The position numbers and the translations under genes were made by a program. Source: Modestobacter versicolor (GTDB lineage Bacteria; Actinomycetota; Actinomycetes; Mycobacteriales; Geodermatophilaceae). Taken from it: a DNA stretch of 64,000 nucleotides. The notes below the pieces were generated by a model. That model saw nothing but the letters and a program-made list of their open reading frames with translations, was not told the DNA's origin and ran no database searches. Positions 39,521 to 50,299 of the stretch are shown here, one piece after another (position 1 is the stretch's first letter; every line of letters starts with the position of its first letter). The DNA is taken from positions 372,001-436,000 of the forward strand of contig NZ_JACIBU010000001.1 in assembly GCF_014195485.1 (NCBI RefSeq), given 5' to 3'.

Positions 39521-40639
39521 ATGAGCATCACCACCCACGCCGCCATCGCCCGGGGCCCGCACCTGGGCTGGGAGATGGTCGACCTCCAGCTGGACGACCC
39601 GAAGGCGCACGAGGTGCGGGTGAAGTTCGCCGCCTCCGGCCTCTGCCACTCCGACGACCACATCACCCAGGGCGACGCCCCGGTGCGCTTCCCGATGGTC
39701 GGCGGGCACGAGGGCGCCGGCATCGTGGAGTCGGTCGGTCCCGACGTCCGCCGGGTCAAGCCCGGCGACCGGGTCATCTGCTCCTACATCCCGGCCTGCG
39801 GTTCCTGCCGGCCGTGCTCGACCGGTCACCAGAACATGTGCGTCAAGGGCCTCAACGCCGGCAGCGGCATGTTCCTGGACGGCACCTTCCGCTTCCACCT
39901 CGGCGACGAGGACCTCGGCGGCTTCTGCTCGCTGGGCACCTTCTCCCAGTACGCGGTGGTGTCGGAGTGGGCGGTCGTGCCGCTGGCCGACGACATCCCG
40001 TTCGAGGTCGCCAGCCTCGTCGGCTGCGGGGTGCCCACCGGCTGGGGCTCGGCGGTCTACGCCGCCGGCGTCCGCCCCGGCGACACCGTCGTGGTCTTCG
40101 GCTCCGGCGGCGTCGGCAGCAACGCCGTCCAGGGCGCCCGGTACGCCGGCGCCAAGAACGTCGTCGTCGTCGACCCGGTGGAGTTCAAGCGGGAGATGGC
40201 CACCGTCTTCGGCGCCACCAACACCTTCGCCTCGGCGAAGGAGGCGCACGACTTCGTCGTGGAGACGACGTGGGGCCAGCTGGCCGACCACTGCATCCTC
40301 ACCCCGGGCGTGGTGACCGAGGAGATCGTCAACTCCGCGGTCCAGATGACCGGCAAGGGCGGCAAGGTCACCATCACCGGCGTCGGCAAGATCAACGAGA
40401 AGGCCGTGCACTTCCACGCCGGCGCGCTCATCGGGTACCAGCGGCAGGTCCGCGGCGCGCTGTTCGGCGACTGCAACCCGCTCTACGACATCCCGAAGCT
40501 GCTCGGGCTGTACCGGGCCGGCGACCTCAAGCTCGACGAGCTGGTCACCCGCACGTACGCCCTGGACGAGGTCAACCAGGCCTACCAGGACCTGACCGAC
40601 GGCAAGAACATCCGCGGCGTCATCGTCCACGACATCTGA
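39521..40639 (+). CDS. NDMA-dependent (mycofactocin-type) alcohol dehydrogenase, copy 2
   Basis: 372 aa, a close paralogue of the 36871 gene: GLCHSDDHITQGD, GGHEGAGIVESVG, ACGSCRPCSTGHQNMC zinc cysteines, VVFGSGGVGSNAVQGARYAG, and near-identical blocks such as VVDPVEFKREMATVFGAT and GYQRQVRGALFGDCNP. Both copies probably act on related alcohols or on both ends of a diol. It is preceded by AGGAGGG and separated from the aldehyde dehydrogenase by 48 nt. Two hairpins follow the stop. Confidence 0.92.
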   Translation: MSITTHAAIARGPHLGWEMVDLQLDDPKAHEVRVKFAASGLCHSDDHITQGDAPVRFPMVGGHEGAGIVESVGPDVRRVKPGDRVICSYIPACGSCRPCSTGHQNMCVKGLNAGSGMFLDGTFRFHLGDEDLGGFCSLGTFSQYAVVSEWAVVPLADDIPFEVASLVGCGVPTGWGSAVYAAGVRPGDTVVVFGSGGVGSNAVQGARYAGAKNVVVVDPVEFKREMATVFGATNTFASAKEAHDFVVETTWGQLADHCILTPGVVTEEIVNSAVQMTGKGGKVTITGVGKINEKAVHFHAGALIGYQRQVRGALFGDCNPLYDIPKLLGLYRAGDLKLDELVTRTYALDEVNQAYQDLTDGKNIRGVIVHDI

Positions 40640-40647
40640 CGTCCACC

Positions 40648-40707
40648 GGCCACCGCGGTGGCCGCCCCCGGAGCCCGGTGCCACCCGTCCGCACGGGTGG
40701 CACCGGG
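40648..40707 (+). terminator. Tandem hairpins after the second alcohol dehydrogenase
   Basis: 40648-40663 is a perfect 16-bp palindrome (GGCCACCGCGGTGGCC). 40674-40707 is a 15-bp perfect stem (arm CCCGGTGCCACCCGT) with a 4-nt loop. They stand between two same-direction genes, so they may terminate or only attenuate transcription, or stabilise the upstream mRNA end. Confidence 0.6.
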
Positions 40708-40748
40708 TCCCCGGCGCGCCCGCGCGCCGGCCGAGCTCGAGGAGAGCG

Positions 40749-41855
40749 ATGAGCGACAGCGTGCGCGCGGTGGTCCAGACCGGTCCGCGGAAGATGGAGG
40801 TGCGGGAGTTCCCCCGCCCGGTGATCGGTGCCGACGACGGCCTGCTCCGGGTGGAGGCCAACGGCATCTGCGGCAGCGACGTGGAGACCTACAAGGGCCA
40901 CATGTCGATGGGCCGCGGCGACTTCATCCCCGGCCACGAGCCGATGGGGATCGTCGAGGAGATCGGTGACCGCGCCGCCGAGCGCTGGGGCGTGCAGGTC
41001 GGCGACCGGGTGGCCCTGGAGGTCATCGTCCCGTGCCGGGCCTGCGCCAAGTGCCTCACCGGGCGCTACCAGGCCTGCCCGAACCGGACCCTCGGGCACG
41101 GGGTCACCGGGGTCGACGTCGCGCCCAGCCTGTTCGGCGGCTTCGCCGAGCACCTCTACCTGACGCCGAACTCCGTGCTGCACAAGATCGACAAGACCAT
41201 CCCCGCGGAGATCGCGGTCATGTTCAACCCGCTGGGCGCCGGCGTCCGCTGGGCCGTCCACCTCGGCGGCATCGGCCTCGGCGACACCGTCGTGGTGCTC
41301 GGCGCCGGCCAGCGGGGGATCGCCTCGGTGATCGCGGCCAAGGCCGCCGGCGCCGGCACGGTCATCGTCACCGGCCTGGAGGCCGACGCGCACAAGCTGG
41401 CGCTGGCGCGCGAGTTCGGCGCCGACCACACCGTGGTCGTGGGGGAGGGCGGCGAGGACGTCGTCGAGCGGGTCCGGGAGATCACCGACGGCGAGATGGC
41501 CGACGTCGTCCTGGAGCTCACCCCGATGGCGGCCGGCCCGGTCACCGACGCGCTCAAGGCGGCCCGGCACGGCGGCACCGTGGTGCTCGCCGGCCTCAAG
41601 GGCGGGCGGGAGATCCCGCTGAGCACCGACCTGATCATCAACCGCGCGCTGGTCGTGAAGGGCGCCTTCGGCGTCGACTTCGCCGGCCAGGAGGCGGCCA
41701 TCGCGCTGATCGAGTCCGGGCGCTTCCCGCTGGAGAAGCTGCACACCCACACCTTCGGCCTGGACGACACCGCCCTGGCCATCGAGACGCTCGCCGGCGA
41801 GGTGCCGGGGGAGTCCCCGGTGCACGTGTCGGTCCACCCCAACCTCTCCGCCTGA
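40749..41855 (+). CDS. Zinc-dependent medium-chain dehydrogenase
   Basis: 368 aa MDR-family enzyme. Catalytic zinc in GICGSDVETYKGH and GHEPMG, structural cysteines in CRACAKCLTGRYQAC, and nucleotide motif VVVLGAGQRGIASVIAA. It resembles threonine/sorbitol dehydrogenase-type enzymes rather than the NDMA-type pair upstream. The substrate is unknown. The ATG follows GAGGAGAG. The amidohydrolase starts 10 nt after its stop, so the two form a unit. Confidence 0.92.
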   Translation: MSDSVRAVVQTGPRKMEVREFPRPVIGADDGLLRVEANGICGSDVETYKGHMSMGRGDFIPGHEPMGIVEEIGDRAAERWGVQVGDRVALEVIVPCRACAKCLTGRYQACPNRTLGHGVTGVDVAPSLFGGFAEHLYLTPNSVLHKIDKTIPAEIAVMFNPLGAGVRWAVHLGGIGLGDTVVVLGAGQRGIASVIAAKAAGAGTVIVTGLEADAHKLALAREFGADHTVVVGEGGEDVVERVREITDGEMADVVLELTPMAAGPVTDALKAARHGGTVVLAGLKGGREIPLSTDLIINRALVVKGAFGVDFAGQEAAIALIESGRFPLEKLHTHTFGLDDTALAIETLAGEVPGESPVHVSVHPNLSA

Positions 41856-41865
41856 GGAGGCACCC

Positions 41866-42870
41866 GTGCTCGTCGATGCGCACGCCCACCTGCTGCCCCG
41901 CGACTACCCGGCCGACGCCCCGGAGTGCTTCCCGCGGATGGAGCCGGTGGACGGCTCCAGCGCCCGCACGTTGCTGTTCGGCGCCATGCGCTTCACCGCC
42001 CGGGACGTCTTCTTCGACGCCGAGCGGCGGATCGAGGAGCAGGACGCCTCGGGGGTGGACGTCGAGGTGCTGAGCCCGATGCCGCCGCTGCTGAAGTACG
42101 ACCTCCCGGCCGGTGACGGGATGTCGCTGGCCCGGCACGTGAACGAGTTCACCGCCACCCTGTGCGCCACCGACCCGTCGCGGTTCAAGGGGCTGGGCAT
42201 GGTGCCGCTGCAGGACCCGGACGCCGCCACGGCCGAGCTCAAGGCGGTCAAGGACCAGGGCCTGCACGGGGTGGAGATCGCCTCCAACGTGCTGGGGAAG
42301 TCGATCGGCCACGAGCAGTTCCTGCCGTTCTTCCAGGAGGTGGAACGGCTGGGCCTGTCGGTGTTCGTGCACGCGATGCCCAGCCCCTCGGAGCGGCTGC
42401 CCATGGCAGCGATGGGCACCCACGTCGTCGGCGTGGAGGGCGCGTTCGCCGCGGGCTCGATGATCAGCGGCGGCACCGCCCTCGCCTGCCCCGACCTGCG
42501 GATCTCCTTCAGCCACGGCGCCGGCGGCTTCCCGATGGTCCTGCCGCGCGCCCAGTACTTCTGGGGCGGCTCCTGGAACGAGGAGCCCGTCGACCTCACC
42601 CGGGCGGTCATGCACGACGACGGCCCCTCGCCCCTCGAGCTGGCCCGCCGGTTCTGGTACGACTCGATGGTCTTCGACCGGCGCACCATCCGGTACCTGA
42701 TCGACCTGCTCGGCGCCGACCGGCTGCTGGTCGGGTCGGACTTCCCGGCGATGCTCCGGGAGGACCCGGCCGCCCGCACGCTGCGCGGCATGGACCTGCC
42801 GGAGGCCGACCTGGCCGCCATCACCGGCGAGAACGCGCTGCGCTGGCTCGGGATCGACACCCCCGCCTGA
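41866..42870 (+). CDS. Amidohydrolase-family (ACMSD-like) protein
   Basis: 334 aa. Metal motif VDAHAHLLP at the N terminus, VFVHAMPSP, SFSHGAGGFPMV with His, and LVGSDFPAML with the conserved Asp. The relation to aminocarboxymuconate-semialdehyde decarboxylase-like enzymes suggests decarboxylation or C-C hydrolysis. It is not a close copy of the amidohydrolase at 34229. The start is GTG 41866 behind GAGGAGG. A strong hairpin ends the operon. Confidence 0.88.
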   Translation: MLVDAHAHLLPRDYPADAPECFPRMEPVDGSSARTLLFGAMRFTARDVFFDAERRIEEQDASGVDVEVLSPMPPLLKYDLPAGDGMSLARHVNEFTATLCATDPSRFKGLGMVPLQDPDAATAELKAVKDQGLHGVEIASNVLGKSIGHEQFLPFFQEVERLGLSVFVHAMPSPSERLPMAAMGTHVVGVEGAFAAGSMISGGTALACPDLRISFSHGAGGFPMVLPRAQYFWGGSWNEEPVDLTRAVMHDDGPSPLELARRFWYDSMVFDRRTIRYLIDLLGADRLLVGSDFPAMLREDPAARTLRGMDLPEADLAAITGENALRWLGIDTPA

Positions 42871-42889
42871 CCTGTCCCACCGCCGTCCC

Positions 42890-42930
42890 GACCGCGTCCG
42901 GCCCGCCTCCCCGGGGGGCCGGACGCGGTC
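42890..42930 (+). terminator. Strong terminator hairpin
   Basis: A 15-bp perfect stem (arm GACCGCGTCCGGCCC) with an 11-nt loop, 20 nt after the amidohydrolase stop. It is the clearest candidate for the end of the dehydrogenase operon. The remaining 237 nt up to the transporter gene hold no other gene that I trust. Confidence 0.75.
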
Positions 42931-43167
42931 GTCGGCATGCCCTGGGAACGGTCCCGGCGATCGTGATCGAACCGTTGCCACGGGGCGCTGAATTGTCTCC
43001 CGCCGGACGGAAGCAACGGGCGCGGGAGGGCTGGTCCCACGGGACTCTTCTGGAGACGCAGTGAGCCCGGTCACTCCGGCCGCGACCACCGCGAGGCACC
43101 TGTTCGCTCACCGGCCATCGCCGGATCCGCGCAGCCAACGACGCCCACTGAAGCGGGAGCTACCCAC

Positions 43168-44778
43168 GTGAGACGAATGAAGAAGCTGGCCCCGATCGCC
43201 GCGGCCCTGATGATCCTCACCGCCTGCGGTTCCGGCGGCGACGACGACTCCACCGACCCGGCCGCCGGTGGTGGCGGCGGCGAGCCGGTGGCCGGTGGTG
43301 AGCTGACCGTCCTGGAGGACGCCTCCTTCGCCGGCTCGTGGCCCGCCGGCCTGGACCCGGCGACCAACACCACCGGTGGCTCCAACATCGCGATGAACCA
43401 GGCGATCTTCGGTGGGCTGTTCCTGCTCAAGGCCGAGGACGACGGCTCCAACGCCGAGGTCACCCCCAACCAGGCCGAGAGCGCCGAGATGTCCGAGGAC
43501 GGGCTCACCTTCACGGTGAAGCTCCGCGACGGCATCGAGTTCAGCGACGGCACGCCGCTGGACGCCGAGGCGGTGCGCTTCAACTGGGAGCGCGACCTCG
43601 CCAACCCCTGCACCTGCAAGCCGACCTGGCCGCTGGCCCCGAACGGCATCTCGGTGGTCGACCCGCTGACGGTCCAGCTCACCTTCACCCGGCCCTACCC
43701 GGCGATCCTGGCCTCCTTCCCGGCCAGCAACGTCAACTGGATCGCCTCCCCGACCGCCCTCGAGGAGCTCGGCGAGGACGCCTTCAAGATCACGCCGGTC
43801 GGCGCGGGCCCCTTCACGGTCGAGTCCAACCAGCTCAGCTCCTCGCTGGTGCTGAAGAAGAACCCGACCTACTTCAAGGAGGGCCTGCCCTACCTCGACG
43901 GGCTCACCTTCCAGTCGATCGGTGGCGACCAGCCCGCCTACCAGGCGCTGCAGGCCGGTCAGGCCCAGGTCTACGAGGGGCTGAACACCACCCCGCTGCT
44001 CGAGCAGGCGCAGCAGAACGACCAGCTCCAGGTGGTCGTGCAGCCGGCGACGTCGCCGTACGTCATCCAGCTGAACACCGCGATCGCACCCTTCAACGAC
44101 GTCAAGGCCCGTGAGGCGATCTACCGCGCCACGGACTTCGAGGCGATCAACGAGGGCATCTTCAAGGGCACCTACGACGTCAGCCAGAGCTTCACCGGCC
44201 CCGGCGGCAAGTTCTACGAGCCCGAGGTCGAGGGCTACCCGGAGTACGACCTGGACGCCGCGAAGGCGCTGGTCGAGGAGCTCGGCGGGCTCACCGTCCG
44301 GCTCGGCACGATCAGCAACTACGTCGCCACGCAGATCAACACCGCCCTGCAGACGCAGTGGCAGGAGGCCGGGATCGACGTCGAGATCAACGACTACCAG
44401 CTCTCCGGCGTCATCCAGGAGTTCACCGGTGGCCAGTGGCAGGCCATGCTGCAGACCGCCGGTGCCTGGGACCCCGCCGCCGGTGTCGGCGTCGGCTTCC
44501 GCTTCCAGTCCGGTGTGCCCTACAGCGGGGTCGACGACCCGGCGCTGGACCAGCTGCTGAACGACGCCTCCGCCACGGTCGACGAGGCCGAGCGGGCGGA
44601 CCTGTACCGGCAGGCCGGTGAGCTGATCGCGAAGAACTTCTACGCGCCCTTCGGCCTGGCCTTCGCCCCGGCGAACATCTCGGCGGCCGGCGTGCACGGT
44701 CCGGGTCTCACCACGAAGATCCCGCCGATCCTGGTCAACGCCGGGGTCATCTGGGACGAGGTCTGGCAGGAGCAGTGA
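43168..44778 (+). CDS. ABC transporter substrate-binding lipoprotein, family 5
   Basis: 536 aa. A signal peptide with lipobox LTAC puts the lipid-anchored Cys at residue 20, followed by an Asp/Gly/Ser-rich linker. The family 5 (DppA/OppA-like) pattern follows: LTFTVKLRDGIEFSDGTPLD, with the later VIQLNTAIAPFNDVKAREAIYRA. It binds oligopeptides, nickel chelates or other small organic ligands outside the membrane. GTG 43168 has GGGAG 8 nt upstream; an ATG three codons later is an alternative. First gene of the importer operon; overlaps the permease by 4 nt. Confidence 0.95.
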   Translation: MRRMKKLAPIAAALMILTACGSGGDDDSTDPAAGGGGGEPVAGGELTVLEDASFAGSWPAGLDPATNTTGGSNIAMNQAIFGGLFLLKAEDDGSNAEVTPNQAESAEMSEDGLTFTVKLRDGIEFSDGTPLDAEAVRFNWERDLANPCTCKPTWPLAPNGISVVDPLTVQLTFTRPYPAILASFPASNVNWIASPTALEELGEDAFKITPVGAGPFTVESNQLSSSLVLKKNPTYFKEGLPYLDGLTFQSIGGDQPAYQALQAGQAQVYEGLNTTPLLEQAQQNDQLQVVVQPATSPYVIQLNTAIAPFNDVKAREAIYRATDFEAINEGIFKGTYDVSQSFTGPGGKFYEPEVEGYPEYDLDAAKALVEELGGLTVRLGTISNYVATQINTALQTQWQEAGIDVEINDYQLSGVIQEFTGGQWQAMLQTAGAWDPAAGVGVGFRFQSGVPYSGVDDPALDQLLNDASATVDEAERADLYRQAGELIAKNFYAPFGLAFAPANISAAGVHGPGLTTKIPPILVNAGVIWDEVWQEQ

Positions 44779-45809
44779 CCACTGCCACCCTCCCGCGGGT
44801 CCCGGTCAGCCGGGACCCGCGGGTCTCCCCGCTCCGCCGGGTGACCGGTTCGCCGGCCCTCCGGTTGGTCGTGAAGCGGCTGCTCATGGCCATCCCGATC
44901 ATGCTCGGCGTCACCGTCCTCACCTTCTGGGTGCTCAGCCTGATCCCCGGCAACGCGGCCCAGCAGCTGCTGGGCCCGGAGGCCACCCCGGAGGACATCG
45001 CGCTGCTCGAGGAGCGGCTCGGGCTCAACGAGTCCGGGGTCTCCCGCTACCTGAGCTGGCTGGGCAACGCCGTCACCGGCGACCTGGGCAACTCCCTGGT
45101 CAGCGGGCAGCCGGTGAGCGACGTGCTGGGGGAGCGGCTGCCGGTCACCGGGGAGCTGGTCTTCCTGGCCTTCTTCGTGTCGCTGCTGCTGGCGGTGCCG
45201 GTGGCCCTGCTCGCGGCCTACAAGCCGAACGGGGTCGTCGATCGGATCAGCATGATGATCAGCACGCTGGGCCTCTCGGTCGCCAACTACGTGCTGGCGC
45301 TGATCCTGGTGCTGGTCTTCGCGGTGCAGCTGGGCGCGCTGCCGGCCATCGGGTACGTCCCGCTGTCCGAGGGGCTGTGGGCCAACCTCGAGCCGATGAT
45401 CCTGCCGTCGGCGGCGATCGGGCTGCCGCTGTTCTGCTTCTACACCCGCTTCCTGCGCGGCGACCTGGTCGACCAGATGCAGCAGGAGGAGTACGTCACC
45501 ACCGCCCGGGCGAAGGGCATCGGCCCGTGGCAGGTGCTGATCAAGCACGCGTTCCGGAACTCGTCGTTCGGCCTGATCACCGTGGTCGGCCTGAACCTGG
45601 GCGCGCTCATCGGCGGCACCGTGATCATCGAGCAGATCTTCGCGCTGCCCGGCGTCGGCCAGATGCTGCTGCAGGCGATCAACACCCGCGACTTCGTCGT
45701 CGTGCAGGCCGCCGTGGTGATCTTCGCCCTGGTGGCCGTGGTGGCGAACCTGCTCGTCGACCTCATGTACGCCGTCCTGGACCCGAGGATCCGCTATGGC
45801 GCTCGCTGA
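44775..45809 (+). CDS. ABC transporter permease (DppB type)
   Basis: 344 aa, about six membrane segments. The N-terminal LLMAIPIMLGVTVLTFWVLS is the usual first helix of DppB/OppB permeases, and the EAA-loop reads EEYVTTARAKGIGPWQVLIKHAFRNS. The C-terminal NLLVDLMYAVLDPRIRYGAR is typical of the family. GTG 44775 overlaps the binding-protein stop. It overlaps the next permease by 14 nt. Confidence 0.95.
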   Translation: MTTATLPRVPVSRDPRVSPLRRVTGSPALRLVVKRLLMAIPIMLGVTVLTFWVLSLIPGNAAQQLLGPEATPEDIALLEERLGLNESGVSRYLSWLGNAVTGDLGNSLVSGQPVSDVLGERLPVTGELVFLAFFVSLLLAVPVALLAAYKPNGVVDRISMMISTLGLSVANYVLALILVLVFAVQLGALPAIGYVPLSEGLWANLEPMILPSAAIGLPLFCFYTRFLRGDLVDQMQQEEYVTTARAKGIGPWQVLIKHAFRNSSFGLITVVGLNLGALIGGTVIIEQIFALPGVGQMLLQAINTRDFVVVQAAVVIFALVAVVANLLVDLMYAVLDPRIRYGAR

Positions 45810-46679
45810 GACACCCCTGCAGGTCGCGGAGCGGCCGGCCGCCGAGCAGGACGACGCCGTCCCCGGTGGGCGGCGGTGGCGCGGGAAGCTGGGCCTCTGG
45901 CTGCCCGGCGGCGCGATCGTGCTGATCGTCGCCGCTTGCTTCCTGGGTCCGACCGTGCTCGGCCTGCCCAAGCCGGTCGGCGGCAACGTGCTGGAGAGCT
46001 ACCTGGGGCCCGGGTCGCCCGGTCACCTGCTCGGCACCGACCCCAACGGCAACGACATCCTGTCCCGGCTGCTGCACGGCGGCCGCGCCTCGCTGTTCAT
46101 CGCCTTCGCGGTCAACATCGTCGGCCTGGTGCTCGGCGGCACGCTGGGTGCGCTGTCGGGCTACCTCGGCGGGGTCGTCGACACCGTGATCATGCGGGTG
46201 CTCGACGTGCTCATCGCCTTCCCGTCGCTGGTGCTCACCCTCGCGGTGGCCCAGGCCCTCGGCCCGAGCATCCGCAACACGATCTTCGCGCTGACCTTCT
46301 TCAGCATCCCGGCGGTCGCCCGGGTGGCCCGGTCGGCGGTGCTCCGGCTGCGGGGCCAGCCCTTCATGGCCGCGGCCGAACTGGCCGGCACACCCGCCTG
46401 GCGGGTGCTGTTCCGGCACCTGGCGCCCAACATCGCCCCGCAGCTGATCACCTTCGGCATGCTCGGCATGGGCATCGTGATCATCATCGAGGGAGCGCTG
46501 AGCTTCCTCGGTCTGGGCATCCCCGCCCCAGCCCCCAGCTGGGGCAACATGGTGGCCGACGGCCAGCTCAGCCTCTCCGCGACGCCGATGCTCGTCGTCT
46601 GGCCGAGCGTGGCGCTGCTGGTCACCGTGCTGTCCTTCAACCTCCTCGGGGAGAACCTCCGGGCGCGATGGAGCGGTCG

Positions 46680-46683
<4 letters not shown>
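45796..46683 (+). CDS. ABC transporter permease (DppC type)
   Basis: 295 aa, about six membrane segments. LGTDPNGNDILSRLLHGGRAS near residue 75 and the EAA-loop FMAAAELAGTPAWRVLFRHLAPN identify a DppC-type permease. It pairs with the DppB-type protein to form the pore. The ATG lies 14 nt before the previous stop, and the C terminus overlaps the ATPase gene (ATGA). Confidence 0.95.
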
Positions 46684-47833
<1,150 letters not shown>

Positions 47834-47837
<4 letters not shown>

Positions 47838-48928
47838 CCGCCGTCGACCAGCGACCGCAGGGCCCGTCCACGCCGTCGAAGACCCCGCTGCTGCGCGCCC
47901 GGAACCTCGTGCAGGAGTTCCCGGTGCGCGGCGCCGGCGGGGTCAAGGGCGGGGTCGTCCACGCCGTGTCCAACGTGTCCTTCGACGTCTACGCCGGTGA
48001 GACGCTCGGCGTGGTGGGGGAGACCGGGTCGGGGAAGTCCACCCTGGCCCGCTCGGTCATCCAGGCGCCGCGGCCCAAGTCCGGCGAGGTCGAGTTCCAG
48101 GGCACCGACCTGATGACGCTGCGCCGGAAGGACCTCAAGCAGGCCCGTCGGCAGATGCAGATGGTCTACCAGGACCCGTTCGGCTCGCTGAACCCGCGCT
48201 GGCGGATCTCCGAGCTCGTCGAGGAGCCGCTGGTCGGCTACGGCGAGGGCAACGCGAGCAGCCGCAAGCGCCGGGTCGAGGAGCTGCTGGACCTGGTCGG
48301 CCTGGACCCCTCGCAGTACGCGAAGCGGCGGTCGCACGAGCTCTCCGGTGGCCAGTGCCAGCGGGTGGCCATCGCCCGCGCGATCGCCCTGGACCCCGCC
48401 CTGGTCATCTGCGACGAGGCGGTCTCCTCCCTCGACGTGCTCATCCAGGCCCAGGTGCTCAACCTGTTCGAGAAGCTGCGCCGCGAGCTCAACCTCTCCT
48501 ACCTGTTCATCGCCCACGACCTGGCGCTGGTCAAGCAGGTCAGCGACCGGGTGGCGGTCATGTACCTCGGTCAGCTGGCCGAGATCGGACCGGCCGACGG
48601 GATCTACCGGCAGCCGCTGCACCCCTACACCTCGGCGCTGCTGGACTCGATCCCGCGGATCGACCCGGCCACCGGCCGGGCCAACAAGCCGGTGGCGCTG
48701 GCCGGGGAGCCGCCGTCGCCGGTCGACCCGCCGAGCGGCTGCCGGTTCCGCACCCGCTGCCCGCGCGCCCAGCTCAAGTGCGCCGAGGAGGAGCCCCAGC
48801 TGGTGGAGCTGCTGCCCGGCCACCAGGCGGCGTGCCACTTCCCGCTGACCATCCCGGAGAGCGAGCTGACCCGGCGCCCGGCCGGCGCCACGCAGGCGGC
48901 GCCGGACCCGTCGTTCGCCCGCGGGTGA
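47834..48928 (+). CDS. ABC transporter ATP-binding protein (DppF type)
   Basis: 364 aa. Walker A GETGSGKSTLARS, Q-loop MVYQDPFGSLNPRW, signature ELSGGQCQRVAIARAI (Cys in place of the common Arg/Lys), Walker B LVICDEAVSSLDVLIQAQ. The C terminus holds the cysteine motif GCRFRTRCPRAQLKC. GTG 47834 overlaps the previous ATPase stop. Completes the five-subunit importer. Confidence 0.94.
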
Positions 48929-49344
48929 GCACCGAGGGCAACAAGGCCGTCGTCCGCCGCTGGATCGAGGAGTTCAAGACCGGCGGCGACGAGGCGGTGG
49001 CCGACGCGGTGCGGTCGCCGCGGTTCGTCAACCACTCGGCCCCGCCGGGGGCACCGAGCGGGCCGGAGGCCGGGAAGGCCGCCTTCCGCGCGATGCGGGC
49101 GGCCTTCCCCGACCTGCACGTGACCATCGAGGACATGGTGGCCGAGGGGGACCAGGTGGTCACCCGGCAGACCTTCGCCGGCACGCACCGCGGGGAGTGG
49201 ATGGGCGTCCCGGCCACCGGCCGGGCGGTCACCTGGGCCGTGATCGACGTCGTCCGGCTGGAGGACGGCCTGCTGGTCGACCACTGGGCGGTCGCCGACA
49301 TGCTCGGGCTGCGCGCCCAGCTGACCGCCGAGGGTCCCGGGTGA
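48925..49344 (+). CDS. SnoaL-like ester cyclase-type protein
   Basis: 139 aa, NTF2/SnoaL fold. Helix NKAVVRRWIEEFKTGGDEAV, then FVNHSAPPG with a conserved His, FPDLHVTIEDMVAEGDQVVT and a C-terminal LLVDHWAVADM with His/Asp. This pattern fits the ester cyclase group; the actual reaction is unknown. Its GTG overlaps the importer ATPase stop, and its own stop overlaps the SDR start, so it is coupled to transport genes. Confidence 0.8.
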   Translation: MSTEGNKAVVRRWIEEFKTGGDEAVADAVRSPRFVNHSAPPGAPSGPEAGKAAFRAMRAAFPDLHVTIEDMVAEGDQVVTRQTFAGTHRGEWMGVPATGRAVTWAVIDVVRLEDGLLVDHWAVADMLGLRAQLTAEGPG

Positions 49345-50222
49345 CCGGCGCCATGCCGGCCCCCGTCGGTCCGGGCCGGGTCGCCGTCGTCACCGGTGCG
49401 GCCAGCGGCATCGGGCTGGCGCTGAGCCGCCGGTTCGCCACCGAGGGCATGGCCGTCGTGCTGGCCGACGTGGAGGGCCCGGCGCTCGAGGCCGCGGCCG
49501 CCGGGCTGGCCGACCAGGGCGCCCGGGTGCGCACGGTGGTCACCGACGTGTCCGACGCCGACCAGGTCGACGCCCTGCGCGACGCGGCCCTGGCGGCCTT
49601 CGGCGCGGTGCACGTCGTCTGCAACAACGCCGGGGTGGGCGGCCCGCACAGCCCGCTGTGGGAGATCTCGCGCGGCGACGCCGACTGGGTGCTCGGGGTC
49701 AACGCCGGGGGAGTGCTCAACGGCATCCGCTCCTTCGTGCCGGTGCTACTCGAGCAGGACGCCGGGCACGTGGTGAACACGGCGTCGGTGTTCGGGCTGT
49801 TCGCCGGCACGCTGGGGGTCTACGGCCCGTCCAAGCACACCGTGGTCGCGCTGTCCGAGGCGCTGCACCTGCAGCTGCGCGAGGTCGGCGCCCGGGTCGG
49901 GGTCTCGGTGCTCTGCCCCGGCCCGGTGGCCACCCGGTTCGGCTCCTCGGACCGCAACCGCCCGGCCTCGGCCGGTCCGGCCACCGGCCGCGAGGTCGAC
50001 CAGGAGTCGGCCGCGCGGATGGACGAGCTGCTCGCCGCAGGCCGGCCGCCGGACGAGGTGGCCGGTCTGGTCGTCGACGCGATCACCGGCGGGCAGTTCT
50101 ACGTGCTCACCTCGACCAACCGGATCGAGGCGATCCGGGCGCGCGCCGAGGCGATCGTCACCGGCACCCCGCCGGAGCCGCCGTTGAGCTTCCGGCCTGC
50201 GCCGGGGCCACTCGTCGGCTGA
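49341..50222 (+). CDS. SDR-family oxidoreductase
   Basis: 293 aa. VVTGAASGIGLALSRRFATE, VVCNNAGVGGPHSP, then TASVFG...YGPSKHTVVAL with Ser, Tyr and Lys. The C-terminal half is extended and ends TGTPPEPPLSFRPAPGP. GTG 49341 overlaps the SnoaL-like stop. It ends the importer operon; acyl-CoA ligase follows after 77 nt with its own promoter candidate. Confidence 0.92.
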   Translation: MTGAMPAPVGPGRVAVVTGAASGIGLALSRRFATEGMAVVLADVEGPALEAAAAGLADQGARVRTVVTDVSDADQVDALRDAALAAFGAVHVVCNNAGVGGPHSPLWEISRGDADWVLGVNAGGVLNGIRSFVPVLLEQDAGHVVNTASVFGLFAGTLGVYGPSKHTVVALSEALHLQLREVGARVGVSVLCPGPVATRFGSSDRNRPASAGPATGREVDQESAARMDELLAAGRPPDEVAGLVVDAITGGQFYVLTSTNRIEAIRARAEAIVTGTPPEPPLSFRPAPGPLVG

Positions 50223-50234
50223 GGAGCGGCCGGT

Positions 50235-50240
50235 TAGCGT
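50235..50240 (+). promoter_or_regulatory. Putative -10 element (TAGCGT) of the ligase gene
   Basis: TAGCGT 13 nt after the SDR stop, 60 nt before the ligase ATG. The same hexamer precedes two other genes in the window. Confidence 0.4.
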
Positions 50241-50299
50241 GACGGCGACCACGTTCCGCGGCCGGCACCGCAGCCGGCCCAGGCACCAGGGAGCCGGCA

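Noticed and set aside
43061-43171. 36-codon ORF overlapping the start of the binding-protein gene
   Set aside because: It ends on the GTG of the transporter gene like a leader ORF, but about a quarter of its codons end in A/T, unlike real genes here, and the peptide is not protein-like.
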